Assembly (NCBI RefSeq): GCF_000378105.1
Contig: NZ_KB899253.1
Coordinates: forward strand, 1-64,000
Length of the DNA: 64,000 nucleotides
Direction of reading: 5' to 3'
Source: Rubritalea marina DSM 17716
Lineage (GTDB): Bacteria > Verrucomicrobiota > Verrucomicrobiia > Verrucomicrobiales > Akkermansiaceae
Part shown: positions 41,587-51,563 of the stretch, in pieces
How positions within the stretch are numbered: the first letter of the stretch is position 1
Layout of the letters: the number at the start of each line of letters is the position of its first letter
The notes under the pieces: generated by a model
What the model was told of the DNA's origin: nothing
The model's database searches: none
The model's input: the letters and a program-made list of their open reading frames with translations, nothing else
Position numbers and translations under genes: made by a program

Positions 41587-41828
41587 GTCTAATGTTTGTT
41601 ATAGGAGCGCTGGTGGCATGAGGCGAGCATGAATGGTATTTGGAATGTCGAGTTCGCCCGCCTACTTTGTTGTCTCTCAGATATTAGTTTTAATTGTTAG
41701 TTTTATCCGAGGTAGGCTATCAAAACCTTGCTTAGATTTGAAATCCTGTTAATGGTGATATGTTGATTTTAGAGCCATGAACCATGAGGGTGAATGAACT
41801 AACAACTATTGAAAAACCTGATAGATTT

Positions 41829-43352
41829 ATGATGAAAATTAAAACCCTTCCTTCCCTCTTCTTGATGTCGCTAGGTGTTAGCCTTAGCACCGCGACTGCT
41901 CAAGATTCATTCAAATACACCACGGAGATACCCGCGGGGATCATCACCCCAGACAAAGTGGAGACCTCGATTGGCGAACTCGATTTCACCGACGGGGTAC
42001 CATCGCGCGAGACTGCGGAAAAGGCCTACGACTTTATGGACACGGCTCGTGCGGCGGATGCTTTTCTCAAGGGCATGCCAGCGGCATCGATCGCAGCGAT
42101 GTTGGAGGGCAATCACTCTCAAGGTGCGGTAGAGGCGCACCAAGTCGTTCTCTTTGATAAGTTGATGGATTCCAAGTCTCTCTTCCTGACCGCGAACACA
42201 TCGACCGTCTACACCTTCCCTGATTTGGATCTCAAGCGAGATGGGCCGACCGTGGTGGAGGCTGCCAAAGGCATGCTAGGGGCAGCCAACGACGGGTTTT
42301 TCCGATTTGTTGAGAATATCACTGGGGGCAAGTACCTATTCCTACCGCCCGGTTACGAAGGTGAGGTGCCTGAGGGCTACACGGTGTTGCGTCCTGAGAC
42401 TTATCGTTTGTGGGTGTTCCTGCGCAAGTCACCGAAGAGCAAATCCCCTGAGGATGTCGCGGCTGCAGCCCAGTTTGTTCGTGATGGTCTCAAAGTGTAT
42501 CCTTTATCCAAGGCGTCGAATCCACCGGAGATGGAATGGATCAGCGGGACTGGAAAAGCCTACAACACGATCCACTACAACAATGCTGAGTTCTACGATC
42601 ACATGCATGAGGTGATCGACTACGAGGCACCGGGGCTACTCAGCCCAGAGATTCGAGGTTTGTATGCCTCGCTTGGCATCGAGAAAGGGAAACCATTCAA
42701 GCCGGATGAGCGGATGAAGGCGATTTTGAAAGACGGCGTGGCGATTGGCAATGCGCAGGCACGTTCGATCGTTTGGTACCCACGCGTCGACATGAACATG
42801 GGAGGTGTCCAGATTTACCCAGATACCGGCAGTGCCTGGAATATGGGCTACCCCGAGCGCAATGTGCACTTCAGCGGTAAAGATGGCGTGACCATGAATA
42901 CTGATGCTCGAGTGAGTTTCCACTACCCCTACACTGGCGTGACTCCTGCGATGGCGACACCTCGCGAGGGGACTGGTTCGGACTATGGCTGTATTTACCT
43001 CGACGGTGATAAGAATCCTTTCGATGGCAGCAAGACGTACAAAGTCACCCTGCCGAAGGACGCCCCGATGGCAAACTTCTGGGCAGTGACGATTTATGAT
43101 ACTCAGACCCGTTCGATGCTACAGACCGACCAAGAGGCCTGCGGTGTTGATAGCCTCCAAGACGGACTGCGCTACAACAAGGATGGATCAATCGACATTT
43201 ACTTTGCCCCTAAGGCGCCTCCTGGATTTGAGAAAAACTGGGTACAGACGATTCCGGGCAAGAGCTGGTTCACCATCCTCCGGATGTACAGCCCACTCAA
43301 GGCGTGGATCGACCAGACCTGGCGCCCGAGCGAAGTCATCAAAACCAACTAA
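41829..43352 (+). CDS. DUF1254/DUF1214 exported protein, paralogue 1
   Basis: The 507-residue protein has a signal peptide (ending near SLSTATAQ). The DUF1254 part (about 60-190) has VYDFMDT-like YDFMDTARAADAFLKGMPAAS and FVENITGGKYLFLPPGYEG. The DUF1214 part (about 380-490) has KTYKVTLPKDAPMANFWAVTIYDTQTRSMLQT and KNWVQTIPGKSWFTILRMYSPLKAWIDQTWRPSEV. The biochemical role is not known. It is nearly identical over long stretches to the next gene, 45 bases downstream, so a tandem duplication is clear. Confidence 0.88.
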   Translation: MMKIKTLPSLFLMSLGVSLSTATAQDSFKYTTEIPAGIITPDKVETSIGELDFTDGVPSRETAEKAYDFMDTARAADAFLKGMPAASIAAMLEGNHSQGAVEAHQVVLFDKLMDSKSLFLTANTSTVYTFPDLDLKRDGPTVVEAAKGMLGAANDGFFRFVENITGGKYLFLPPGYEGEVPEGYTVLRPETYRLWVFLRKSPKSKSPEDVAAAAQFVRDGLKVYPLSKASNPPEMEWISGTGKAYNTIHYNNAEFYDHMHEVIDYEAPGLLSPEIRGLYASLGIEKGKPFKPDERMKAILKDGVAIGNAQARSIVWYPRVDMNMGGVQIYPDTGSAWNMGYPERNVHFSGKDGVTMNTDARVSFHYPYTGVTPAMATPREGTGSDYGCIYLDGDKNPFDGSKTYKVTLPKDAPMANFWAVTIYDTQTRSMLQTDQEACGVDSLQDGLRYNKDGSIDIYFAPKAPPGFEKNWVQTIPGKSWFTILRMYSPLKAWIDQTWRPSEVIKTN

Positions 43353-43397
43353 TCGATCCATCACCAGGACGCACAAGTCACAAACCCACCATTCATC

Positions 43398-44918
43398 ATG
43401 AAAAAACAAACCACCCATTCGCTTTGCCTGCTGGCATTCGGCGCCCTCTCAGCCACGAGCTTGGCTGAAGACACATTCAAATACACCACCGAGATCCCCG
43501 CGGGGATCATCACCCCTGACAAAGTGGAGACCTCGCTTGGTGAACTTGACTTCACCGATGGCGTTCCCTCTCGCGAGACTGCGGACAAAGTCTACGACTT
43601 TATGGACACCGCTCGCGCGGCGGATGCCTTTCTCAAGGGGATGCCGGCTGCCTCAGTGGCGGCCTTGATTGAAGGTGCTCATTCGCTTGGTGCTGTGGAG
43701 CACAACCAAGTGATGATCTTCGATGGCTTGATGAATGCCAAATCCTTGTTCCTCACTGGCAATAGCGCAACTGTGTATGTCGTTCCGGATCTGGACTTGA
43801 AGCGCGATGGTCCAACCGTGGTGGACGCGCCCAAGGGATTGCTTGGTGCTGCTAATGACGCCAACTTCCGATTTGTCGAGAACATCACGGGAGGGAAATA
43901 CCTGTTCCTGCCGCCTGGCTACGAAGGTGAGGTGCCAGAGGGCTACAAGGTTTACCGTCCCAAGACCAACCGCTTGTGGGTTTTCCTGCGCAAGACGCCA
44001 AAGAGCAAAGCTCCGGATGATGTCGCCGCTGCGGTGCAGGACGTGAAAGAGAATCTCAAGGTCTACAAGCTAGCGGATGCCGCCAAGCCGCCGAAGATGG
44101 AGTGGTTCAGTGGCTCGGACAAGGACTTCAACACGATTCATTACAACAATGCGGAGTTCTACCATCACCTGAATGAGGTGATTCAGTATGAAGCAGCCGG
44201 ATTGTTCACCCCCGAGGTGCGCGGGTTGTTTGCCTCTTTAGGTATCGAGAAGGGCAAGGAGTTCAAGCCCGACGAACGCATGAAGGCAATTCTTAAAGAT
44301 GGGGTGGCCATCGGCAATGCCCAGGCTCGTTCGATCGTTTGGTACCCACGCATCGACAAGAACATGTCTGGTGCGCAAATCTACCCAGACACTGGCAGTG
44401 CTTGGAACATGGCCTACATGGGACGCAACGTGCACTTCAATGGCGAAGATGGCGGCACCATGAATACGGATGCGCGTGTGATGTTCCACTACCCATACAC
44501 CGCAGTGACTCCCGCCATGGCGGCGCCGCGTGAAGGCACGGGTTCGGATTATGGCATTGCCTTCCTCGATGGCGACAAGAAGCCCTTCGATGGTAGCAAG
44601 ACCTACAAGATCACCTTGCCGAAGGATGCTCCGATTGAGAACTTCTGGGCGGTGACGATCTACGACACCCAGACCCGCTCGATGTTGCAGACGGATCAGA
44701 AGAATGCTGGGGTGGACAGCCTCCAAGACGGCCTCCGCTACAACAAAGATGGATCCATCGATCTCTACTATGCTCCCAAGCCGCCTCCAGGATTTGAGAA
44801 AAACTGGGTGCAGACTGTGCCAGGCAAGAGCTGGTTCACCATCCTTAGGATGTATAGCCCGAAGAAGGCTTGGATCGACCAAACTTGGCGCCCTAGTGAA
44901 ATCATCAAGACGAATTAG
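43398..44918 (+). CDS. DUF1254/DUF1214 exported protein, paralogue 2
   Basis: The 506-residue protein has a signal peptide (MKKQTTHSLCLLAFGALSATSLAE) and the same domain order as its upstream neighbour, with long identical blocks such as FKYTTEIPAGIITPDKVET, RMKAILKDGVAIGNAQARS and GVDSLQDGLRYNKDGSID. Differences are spread through the protein, so the duplication is not recent enough to be sequence-identical. The next paralogue starts 5 bases after its stop codon, indicating one transcript. Confidence 0.88.
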   Translation: MKKQTTHSLCLLAFGALSATSLAEDTFKYTTEIPAGIITPDKVETSLGELDFTDGVPSRETADKVYDFMDTARAADAFLKGMPAASVAALIEGAHSLGAVEHNQVMIFDGLMNAKSLFLTGNSATVYVVPDLDLKRDGPTVVDAPKGLLGAANDANFRFVENITGGKYLFLPPGYEGEVPEGYKVYRPKTNRLWVFLRKTPKSKAPDDVAAAVQDVKENLKVYKLADAAKPPKMEWFSGSDKDFNTIHYNNAEFYHHLNEVIQYEAAGLFTPEVRGLFASLGIEKGKEFKPDERMKAILKDGVAIGNAQARSIVWYPRIDKNMSGAQIYPDTGSAWNMAYMGRNVHFNGEDGGTMNTDARVMFHYPYTAVTPAMAAPREGTGSDYGIAFLDGDKKPFDGSKTYKITLPKDAPIENFWAVTIYDTQTRSMLQTDQKNAGVDSLQDGLRYNKDGSIDLYYAPKPPPGFEKNWVQTVPGKSWFTILRMYSPKKAWIDQTWRPSEIIKTN

Positions 44919-44923
44919 AACGG

Positions 44924-46453
44924 ATGCGTAAACATAGAACCGCATGCTCAGTGGCGGGAATGCTAGGCTTGATCGCGTCAAGCTCAATGGCAGTCACGCC
45001 TACCGACCAAGGGTTTAACGACACTGGTGATATCTTGGCTCGTTCGAAGCAACACGCGAACATCGAGTACGACATCATGGTGCAGCGTGCTACCCAAGCC
45101 GCGATCTACTACATGCCGGCTGTTGCTCAGGTAGACTTCATCAAGGCGACGAGGCGAGTGGGTGGTGATTACGGCACCGTGAACTTTGTCACGAAGCCGT
45201 TTGGTTCCGACAAAGGTTTCCTCACTGCCAACGACACCACCGCTTATGCGTGGGGTTCTTTATCGACTAAAAAGGGTGCTGTGGTGGTGGAAGTGCCACC
45301 CATGAGCGACAAAATCGACTACTTTGGTTCGTTCATCTCCGCTTGGCATGTTCCGATGGTGGATGTCGGTTCTAAAGGTGCTGACCAAGGGAAGGGCGGC
45401 AAATACCTGTTCTTACCACCCAACTATGACGGCCAACATGGATCCGCGAAAGAGCTCGAAGCCAAAGGCTTCATCATCGTGCCGGGCATGGATGGCCATG
45501 ACGCTTCCTACTCGTTTCGGCCCACATTGTTGAACGGTGCCAGTCACGCGGATGCGGGTCAGCATGCGAAAGGGATTAAAGTCTACGCTCTCTCAGACGC
45601 GCTCAAAGGCGAGGTCGAACCAACCAAGTATTTGGACGTGACAGGCTTAGCTTACGATTGTCTGCCGTACTACAACATGAGCTTCATTGAAGACATCAAT
45701 GATGTGGTGCAGAACAACCCGATTCGTGAGAAGGACCGCGCGATTTATTCGATGCTCCAAAGCATAGGCATCAAAAAAGGCGAGGCATTCAAACCAACAG
45801 AAACTCAGAAGAAAGCAGCACTTGAAGGGCTTGAGCTGGCCTATTCTTACATGCAGAAGAAGTTCGTCACTGAGGGCGAAACGGTTGCTCCATTGTGGGT
45901 GAAGGACGGCAAGAAGCTTTCTCAGTGGTCGTTCTGGAACTTTGGTTCTCAGGCGCAGTTAGGCTTCCCGTTTGAAGATGGTGAGGAAATTCTGATCGAT
46001 AAACGAGCGGCCTCATACTTCTACGTCACCTTCTTGCCGAACAAGCTCGGTGGTGCCACATTCTACCTAACGGGGCTACGAGATTCAGATGGCAACATGC
46101 TCAATGGCAAGGACACCTACAAATTGAATGTCCCAGCAGACGTGCCCGCCAAAGATTTTTGGTCGGCGATCGTCTACAACATGGAGACCAAGAACTTCAA
46201 CCGTGGCGTGGACCGAGTCGGTGCTTCTACCAAAGACTTGGAGAAGATGGTGAAGAACAAAGATGGTTCCGTGGATGTCTACTACGCTCCCAATCTGGAC
46301 AAGGTTCCCAAAGGCTACGAAGCGAACTGGGTGACCACTGAAAGTGCGACAAATGCCAATGATTGGTTCTTCCTATTCCGCCTCTACCGTCCCGCTAGCA
46401 AAGATTGGTTCAAGACCTGGATGCTCAATGACGTCGAGAACATCTCCAAATAG
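44924..46453 (+). CDS. DUF1254/DUF1214 exported protein, divergent paralogue 3
   Basis: The 509-residue protein has a signal peptide (ACSVAGMLGLIASSSMAV) and the same two domains, but is much more divergent. It has a DUF1254 part with YMPAVAQVDFIKATRRVGGDYGTVNF and a DUF1214 part with DTYKLNVPADVPAKDFWSAIVYNMETKNF and TESATNANDWFFLFRLYRPASKDWFKTWMLNDVE. The MoxR gene begins 32 bases after its stop codon in the same direction, so it may be co-expressed with the MoxR/Bat operon. Confidence 0.85.
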   Translation: MRKHRTACSVAGMLGLIASSSMAVTPTDQGFNDTGDILARSKQHANIEYDIMVQRATQAAIYYMPAVAQVDFIKATRRVGGDYGTVNFVTKPFGSDKGFLTANDTTAYAWGSLSTKKGAVVVEVPPMSDKIDYFGSFISAWHVPMVDVGSKGADQGKGGKYLFLPPNYDGQHGSAKELEAKGFIIVPGMDGHDASYSFRPTLLNGASHADAGQHAKGIKVYALSDALKGEVEPTKYLDVTGLAYDCLPYYNMSFIEDINDVVQNNPIREKDRAIYSMLQSIGIKKGEAFKPTETQKKAALEGLELAYSYMQKKFVTEGETVAPLWVKDGKKLSQWSFWNFGSQAQLGFPFEDGEEILIDKRAASYFYVTFLPNKLGGATFYLTGLRDSDGNMLNGKDTYKLNVPADVPAKDFWSAIVYNMETKNFNRGVDRVGASTKDLEKMVKNKDGSVDVYYAPNLDKVPKGYEANWVTTESATNANDWFFLFRLYRPASKDWFKTWMLNDVENISK

Positions 46454-46485
46454 CTCGTATCACTCTCACTAATTCAAAATCTACT

Positions 46486-47460
46486 ATGCAGATCGACTCG
46501 AACTTAAAAGCCTTCCAAGAGCTCAACGACGCCATCAACCGTGTGGTGATTGGCCAGGACCATGTGGTCAAGACCTTGCTTCTCGCTCTCTTGACGAATG
46601 GCAATGTTTTGCTGGAAGGGCTGCCCGGAACGGCAAAGACGCGTTCCGTCAAATCCTTGGCTCGTTGTCTGACGGCTGAGCTTGGGCGCATCCAGTTCAC
46701 CCCTGACTTGTTGCCATCCGATGTGACGGGCAATGAGGTCTACCAAGAAGTGGAAGGGCGGCAGATGCTGCAGTTCCAGCAGGGACCTATTTTTAACAAC
46801 ATCGTACTCGCGGATGAAATCAACCGCGCTCCAGCGAAGGTCCAAGCCGCGCTTCTGGAAGCGATGGAGGAACGGACCGTGACGGTGGCGGGCAAAAGCT
46901 ACCAGCTACCTCCCTTGTTCATGGTCTTAGCTACTCAGAATCCCATCGAGCAGGAAGGGACCTACCCGCTTCCGGAGGCTCAGATGGATCGTTTCATCAT
47001 GAAAACCAACGTGGATTACCCGGATGATACTGCCGAAGAGGCGATCATCCGCCTTGTCCGTGGCGAGGAAGCTGGCGATGCCGTTGAGGAACCTAGCTTT
47101 TCTCAAGAGGTGGTATTCGCAGCGCGTGAGCAAGTGGCGGCTACGACGGTTTCTAAGAATATTGACCAATACATTGTGGCCTTGATCATGGCGACCCGTG
47201 ACCCCGCGCGCTATGAGGATTCTCGCTTGAAGGATTGGATCCGCGTGGGTGCAAGCCCGCGAGCAAGCATCGCATTGGATAAGTGTGCTCGTGCTGCAGC
47301 TTGGCTGGAGGGCCGTGATTTTGTGACACCTGACGATGTGCGAGGAGTAGCGCATGGCGTGCTTCGACACCGCTTGATTCTCAGTTACGACGCCTTGGCC
47401 GAGTCGGTCACGACCGACGATGTGATTGATGAGATTCTGAAGAAGGTGACGGCTGCATGA
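46486..47460 (+). CDS. MoxR-type AAA+ ATPase
   Basis: The 324-residue protein has Walker A EGLPGTAKTRSVK (about 43-55), Walker B ADEINRAPAKVQAALLEAMEER and sensor ATQNPIEQEGTYPLPEAQMDRF, diagnostic of MoxR. It is thought to act as a chaperone that loads or activates partner proteins with von Willebrand A domains, several of which are encoded just downstream. Its stop codon overlaps the next start (ATGA), so the operon is translationally coupled. Confidence 0.93.
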   Translation: MQIDSNLKAFQELNDAINRVVIGQDHVVKTLLLALLTNGNVLLEGLPGTAKTRSVKSLARCLTAELGRIQFTPDLLPSDVTGNEVYQEVEGRQMLQFQQGPIFNNIVLADEINRAPAKVQAALLEAMEERTVTVAGKSYQLPPLFMVLATQNPIEQEGTYPLPEAQMDRFIMKTNVDYPDDTAEEAIIRLVRGEEAGDAVEEPSFSQEVVFAAREQVAATTVSKNIDQYIVALIMATRDPARYEDSRLKDWIRVGASPRASIALDKCARAAAWLEGRDFVTPDDVRGVAHGVLRHRLILSYDALAESVTTDDVIDEILKKVTAA

Positions 47461-48422
47461 AGCAAAAGGGCAAATGGTTCGGGGCGCAAGCCAGCCAGCA
47501 CGGGGAGACGCAGGATGACCGCGTCGCCGCGAGCCTGGCACATCTGCGCGCATTAGAATTTTCTGCGAGAGGGTTCTCGTTGCTGCCGCGCCAGCCTGCC
47601 GAGAGCATCATGAGTGGACGCAACGCGTCACGCCTGCGTGGGCGTGGACTCAATTTCGAGGAACTGCGGCACTACCGGCCGGGCGATGACATCCGTACCA
47701 TGGATTGGAAAGTGACCAACCGCACCGGAAAACCCCACGTCCGCGTCTACACCGAGGAAAAAGAGCGCCAAGTCTATCTTCTGGTAGACCAGAGGGTGAG
47801 CATGTTTTTTGGCAGCCAACGGGCGATGAAGTCTGCGGTGACGGCGGAGCTTGCGGCCTTGTTAGCCTGGCGCGTGGTGGGCGAAAGCGACCGCGTCGGT
47901 GCCTTGATCTTTGATGACCAACATTGCCACCACTTTACCCCGCGTCGCAGCCGTGAGGGCGTGATCGATATTCTGAGCTGTCTGGAGGCATCCAATGCCT
48001 CGCTGCGTGCTGGCTCCCGAGCGAATGCTGGACAACTCAATGTCGCGCTCGACTCGCTCATGAGGAGGGTCACTCACAATGCACTGGTGATCTATATTGG
48101 GGATGGATTTGGTTGGAATGGTGGCAGCGACGAAATGCTCAAGCTTCTCTCTCAGCACAACGATGTGATCACCATGAATGTGTTTGATCCAGCCGAGACC
48201 TTGCTGCCGAATTTGAAAGAGCTCGTGGTTTCTGATGGGGAAATGCAGATTGTTGTGACGGGGTCGCGTGAAACCTTGCAGCAACGGTTTGAGGAAAGCT
48301 ACCTCAAGCACCTGCGACACATGCGTGAGGCGCTGCAGCGCTTTGACCTACCATTGATTGAAATGAACACCGTGGACGACCCGCTGCAGCAGTTGCTCCG
48401 AGCCATGGGAGCACCAGCATGA
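47457..48422 (+). CDS. DUF58 protein of the MoxR/Bat operon
   Basis: The 321-residue protein has the DUF58 signature LRGRGLNFEELRHYRPGDDIRTMDWKVTNRTGKPHVRVYTEEKER and then VYLLVDQRVSMFFGSQRAMKS, the position of a von Willebrand A metal site. It is soluble and has no membrane helix. DUF58 proteins are regular partners of MoxR ATPases; the exact role is unknown. It overlaps MoxR and the next gene by 4 bases each. Confidence 0.88.
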   Translation: MKQKGKWFGAQASQHGETQDDRVAASLAHLRALEFSARGFSLLPRQPAESIMSGRNASRLRGRGLNFEELRHYRPGDDIRTMDWKVTNRTGKPHVRVYTEEKERQVYLLVDQRVSMFFGSQRAMKSAVTAELAALLAWRVVGESDRVGALIFDDQHCHHFTPRRSREGVIDILSCLEASNASLRAGSRANAGQLNVALDSLMRRVTHNALVIYIGDGFGWNGGSDEMLKLLSQHNDVITMNVFDPAETLLPNLKELVVSDGEMQIVVTGSRETLQQRFEESYLKHLRHMREALQRFDLPLIEMNTVDDPLQQLLRAMGAPA

Positions 48423-48925
48423 GTGGTAAAGTATTTGAAGCAGACTGGGGCAATGAATCACTGCGCGGGTTGGTGGAGCTGGAGTTCCCCGAGCCCGTGT
48501 CTCTGGTGCCCAGCACCCCAGGATGGTGGATCTTGTGCCTTGTCCTGATTGGGCTTGTGCTCAGGGGCTTTTGGAGGCGTCGGCAGCGTTACTTGCGCGA
48601 TCAATACCGCCGTGAAGCATTGGAGCAATTGAGCTCGATCGAGCAAGGTCTCGCCGCTGGCGATTTTGGAGCCGTGCGCGAGCTGGCTCCCTTGCTAAGG
48701 GCCACGGCAATCGCAGCCGCTGGGCGTGATCAATTTGCGGGGCTTGAGGGCGACGGCTATGCTGTGGCGCTCGAGGAACTCAGCCCAGGGCGAGTGCCGG
48801 TGCCCGTGGAGGCGCTGCAGCAGCTGGCCTATGCGCCACTGGATACGATTGGGGGGATGGACACCGACAGCGTGATCCAGGCCTTGGAGGATTGGATTCA
48901 ACACCATCAACGACCCCATGATTGA
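48419..48925 (+). CDS. DUF4381 membrane protein of the MoxR/Bat operon
   Basis: The 168-residue protein begins with LRGLVELEFPEPVSLVPSTPGWWILCLVLIGLVLRGFWRRRQRYLRDQYRREALEQL, the DUF4381 pattern of a Pro/Trp-rich stretch followed by one membrane helix and a basic cytoplasmic segment. The remainder is helical. It overlaps its neighbours by 4 and 8 bases. Function is known only by association with Bat operons. Confidence 0.82.
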   Translation: MSGKVFEADWGNESLRGLVELEFPEPVSLVPSTPGWWILCLVLIGLVLRGFWRRRQRYLRDQYRREALEQLSSIEQGLAAGDFGAVRELAPLLRATAIAAAGRDQFAGLEGDGYAVALEELSPGRVPVPVEALQQLAYAPLDTIGGMDTDSVIQALEDWIQHHQRPHD

Positions 48926-49910
48926 GTTTACACATCCTTGGGCGTTCCTGCTCTTGCTTGCTCCGGCATGCATCTACTGGTTGGTGCCATCGCACCGTGA
49001 AAGCCGTGATTCATTGCAGGTTCCATACTTCCAACGCTTGGCGGCCTTGAGTGGGGAAACCCCGCGCGTGGGCGCGAGCATTCGCCGACGTTTGGTGATC
49101 CAAGCGGTGGCTAGCTTGTTGGGTTGGTGTTTGTTAGTGACTGCTCTAGCGCGCCCAGAATGGGTGGGTGAGCCAGTCAAACTCGAGAAAACGGCGCGCG
49201 ACCTGATGCTGGCAGTGGATTTATCCGGATCGATGGAAGCCACAGATTTCAGCGATGCAGCGGGTGAAAAGGTCGATCGCTTGACGGTGGCGAAGGAGGT
49301 CTTGGCCGACTTTGTGGCCGGGCGTGAGGGGGATCGCTTGGGCTTGATCGTCTTTGGCTCTGCCGCCTACATTCAGGCACCCTTCACTGATGACCACGCG
49401 GCATGGCTGAAGCTATTGGACGAAAGCATTGTCAACATGGCGGGGCCGAGCACGGCGCTGGGGGACGCCATTGGCCTTTCTATTTCGCACTTTCGCCAAT
49501 CAAAAACCGAACATAGGGTGCTGATCGTGCTGACGGATGGCAATGACACCGGCAGCAAGGTGCCACCACTGGATGCCGCAAAGGTGGCGAAGGTGGAGGA
49601 CGTGACCATCTACACCGTGGCGGTCGGAGATCCAACGACGGTGGGGGAAGATGCGCTAGACATGGAAACTCTGGAGGCTGTGGCTCGCGGCACGGGGGGG
49701 AGCAATTTTGTGGCGACCAACCGCGAGAGCCTGAGCGAGATTTACCAACGCATCGACGCGCTTGAGCCCGCGCGCTACGACAGCCTGTCGTACCGTCCTC
49801 GTCAGACGATGTTTCATGTGCCCTTGGCCGCATTCGCGCTGCTGTACATTCTATCGATGCCATTCTTTGTGTGGGCTGCGCGTCACAAACGGAGGGTGAA
49901 CCATGACTGA
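48918..49910 (+). CDS. batA: BatA-type VWA-domain membrane protein
   Basis: The 330-residue protein starts FTHPWAFLLLLAPACIYWL and has a second membrane helix near 60-78. A von Willebrand A domain (about 92-285) follows, and a C-terminal membrane helix spans about 300-318. The metal-ion site is intact: DLSGSM, the Thr in GPSTALGDAIG and LTDGND. BatA proteins act with BatB, C and D in aerotolerance in Bacteroides; the function in other phyla is poorly defined. It overlaps the next gene by 8 bases. Confidence 0.88.
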   Translation: MIEFTHPWAFLLLLAPACIYWLVPSHRESRDSLQVPYFQRLAALSGETPRVGASIRRRLVIQAVASLLGWCLLVTALARPEWVGEPVKLEKTARDLMLAVDLSGSMEATDFSDAAGEKVDRLTVAKEVLADFVAGREGDRLGLIVFGSAAYIQAPFTDDHAAWLKLLDESIVNMAGPSTALGDAIGLSISHFRQSKTEHRVLIVLTDGNDTGSKVPPLDAAKVAKVEDVTIYTVAVGDPTTVGEDALDMETLEAVARGTGGSNFVATNRESLSEIYQRIDALEPARYDSLSYRPRQTMFHVPLAAFALLYILSMPFFVWAARHKRRVNHD

Positions 49911-50877
49911 GTTGGCATTCATTGAGACCTTGCATTTTTTGCGACCAGCTTGGTTCCTTTTGTTGATCCCCTTTGCCTTGATCAGCATGTTGCAATGGCG
50001 GTCGGGTGATCTGGAGCGCCAGTGGAAGGGCGTGATTGCGCCGCACTTGTTGCCCCATCTTGTGGTGCAGGGGAGCCAGCGCCAACTGATCTCTCCCTTG
50101 TGGGTGTCCTTGGTGGTGCTGCCAATGTTGGTAGTGGCATTGGCTGGGCCGAGCTGGACCCGTGGCGAGTCACCCTTTGCGGTTGACTCCGCCTCACTCG
50201 TGGTCGCGGTGGACCTCGGGGAGTCGATGGGCTCCGAGGACCTTCAGCCGAATCGCTTGCAACGGGCACGCAGCAAAATTTTAGAACTCTCTCAAGCGCG
50301 CGGCGATGCCAACACTGCCTTGTTAGCTTACGCGGGCTCGGCTCACACGGTCCTCCCCCTGACCGATGATGCCAGCATCCTTTTGCACTACCTAGAGGCG
50401 CTGCAAGTGGGGATGTTGCCGAAGTCTGGGAAGGCGCCGGAGTTGATTCTGCCGATGGCTCGTGACTTGCTGGCCGAGGGTGGTGGGACGCTCCTCATTG
50501 TGGCCGATGGTGCTACCGAGAAATCCGTGGAAGCCTTTCGCAGCCAGCTCGATGGAGCGGGGATTCAGCTGATTGTCTGGGGGATGGGGAAAACTCAGGC
50601 TGAGCTCGACCAGGACGCGGCAAGGGGGCTGAAAAGTGCCGCGCTGCCGCTGAATGAAGCCGGCTTGATCGCGCTGGCCGAAGCAGGGGGTGGAGCCTAT
50701 CAGAGAGTCACTTTAGACGATGAAGACGTGACTCAGGTGTTGCAGCAGATTGATCGGCATTACGCGCTCAGCGGTGATAGTTCACGTCCGTGGGTGGATG
50801 GTGGCTATTACCTTGTTTGGCCGATTGCCTTGCTGTTTTTACTTTGGTTTAGAAAGGGGTGGTCACTCAAATGGTAG
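49903..50877 (+). CDS. batB: BatB-type VWA-domain membrane protein with altered metal site
   Basis: The 324-residue protein has the same layout as BatA: N-terminal helices (about 12-28, 60-77), a VWA domain (about 88-280) and a C-terminal helix followed by KGWSLKW. The usual DxSxS of the metal site reads DLGES here, the Thr-containing loop is KSGKAPELI, and the TDGE motif is ADGAT. So the domain probably does not bind metal the normal way. It overlaps its neighbours by 8 and 7 bases. Confidence 0.82.
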   Translation: MTELAFIETLHFLRPAWFLLLIPFALISMLQWRSGDLERQWKGVIAPHLLPHLVVQGSQRQLISPLWVSLVVLPMLVVALAGPSWTRGESPFAVDSASLVVAVDLGESMGSEDLQPNRLQRARSKILELSQARGDANTALLAYAGSAHTVLPLTDDASILLHYLEALQVGMLPKSGKAPELILPMARDLLAEGGGTLLIVADGATEKSVEAFRSQLDGAGIQLIVWGMGKTQAELDQDAARGLKSAALPLNEAGLIALAEAGGGAYQRVTLDDEDVTQVLQQIDRHYALSGDSSRPWVDGGYYLVWPIALLFLLWFRKGWSLKW

Positions 50878-51563
50878 GCTCAATCATAGAGCGCTTGGGA
50901 GCGCACAAACGCAGGGTGCTTGCGCTGGCGGTGGTGTCCGCCATTGTTTGGGGCTTGGCATTCCCACAGTCCTTTTTGAACCTGTGGTTGAGCCCAGATC
51001 AACAGGGCAGGCTGTGGTTTCGCTTGGGCGATTATGAGAAGGCCTCGCGTGCTTTTGCCGACCCACGCTGGAAGGGTTTCAGCCTCTATGCCAACGAGGA
51101 CTTCGAAGCGGCGGAGCAGTATTTTTCACAATACCAAGATGAGGCATCTTTGTTTGCCCGTGCCAATGCTCTGGCGCATTCGGGTGGCTATTACGCGGCT
51201 TTGGAACTCTATGAGAAGCTGGCCAAACAATTCCCACAGCACCCGGCTCCTGCCAAAAATATTCCGATCATGCAGGCCTTGATTCAGGCCACCGCGGACA
51301 TGGCGGAGACTCGGCAAAAGAAAGAAAACCAATCGGGCAAGAAGCCTGGCGAGGGATCAGAATCCTCCGACGGCAGTGGCAAGCAAGGCGCAGGGAAGCT
51401 TGATCAGTACAGCGCCGAACAGTTGCTGCAGGACCCGGGGCTCACAGAGATGTGGCTGCGTCAGATCCAGCGCGATCCATCAGAATTTATCACCACCAAG
51501 TTCTACATGCAATTGGCGCAGAGTGAGAAGGAAGCGAGCAAGGAAAACCAGGAACAAGAATGA
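50871..51563 (+). CDS. batC: BatC-like TPR membrane protein
   Basis: From the ATG at 50871 the protein has 230 residues: a membrane helix (about 18-38) and TPR-like repeats (RLGDYEKASRAFADPRWKGFSLYANEDFEAAEQYFSQYQDEASLFARANALAHSGGYYAALELYEKLAKQFPQ). A Lys/Gly/Ser-rich disordered segment (about 150-180) and a helical end with EKEASKENQEQE follow. TPR proteins occupy this position in Bat operons. It overlaps BatB by 7 and BatD by 4 bases. Confidence 0.75.
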   Translation: MVGSIIERLGAHKRRVLALAVVSAIVWGLAFPQSFLNLWLSPDQQGRLWFRLGDYEKASRAFADPRWKGFSLYANEDFEAAEQYFSQYQDEASLFARANALAHSGGYYAALELYEKLAKQFPQHPAPAKNIPIMQALIQATADMAETRQKKENQSGKKPGEGSESSDGSGKQGAGKLDQYSAEQLLQDPGLTEMWLRQIQRDPSEFITTKFYMQLAQSEKEASKENQEQE

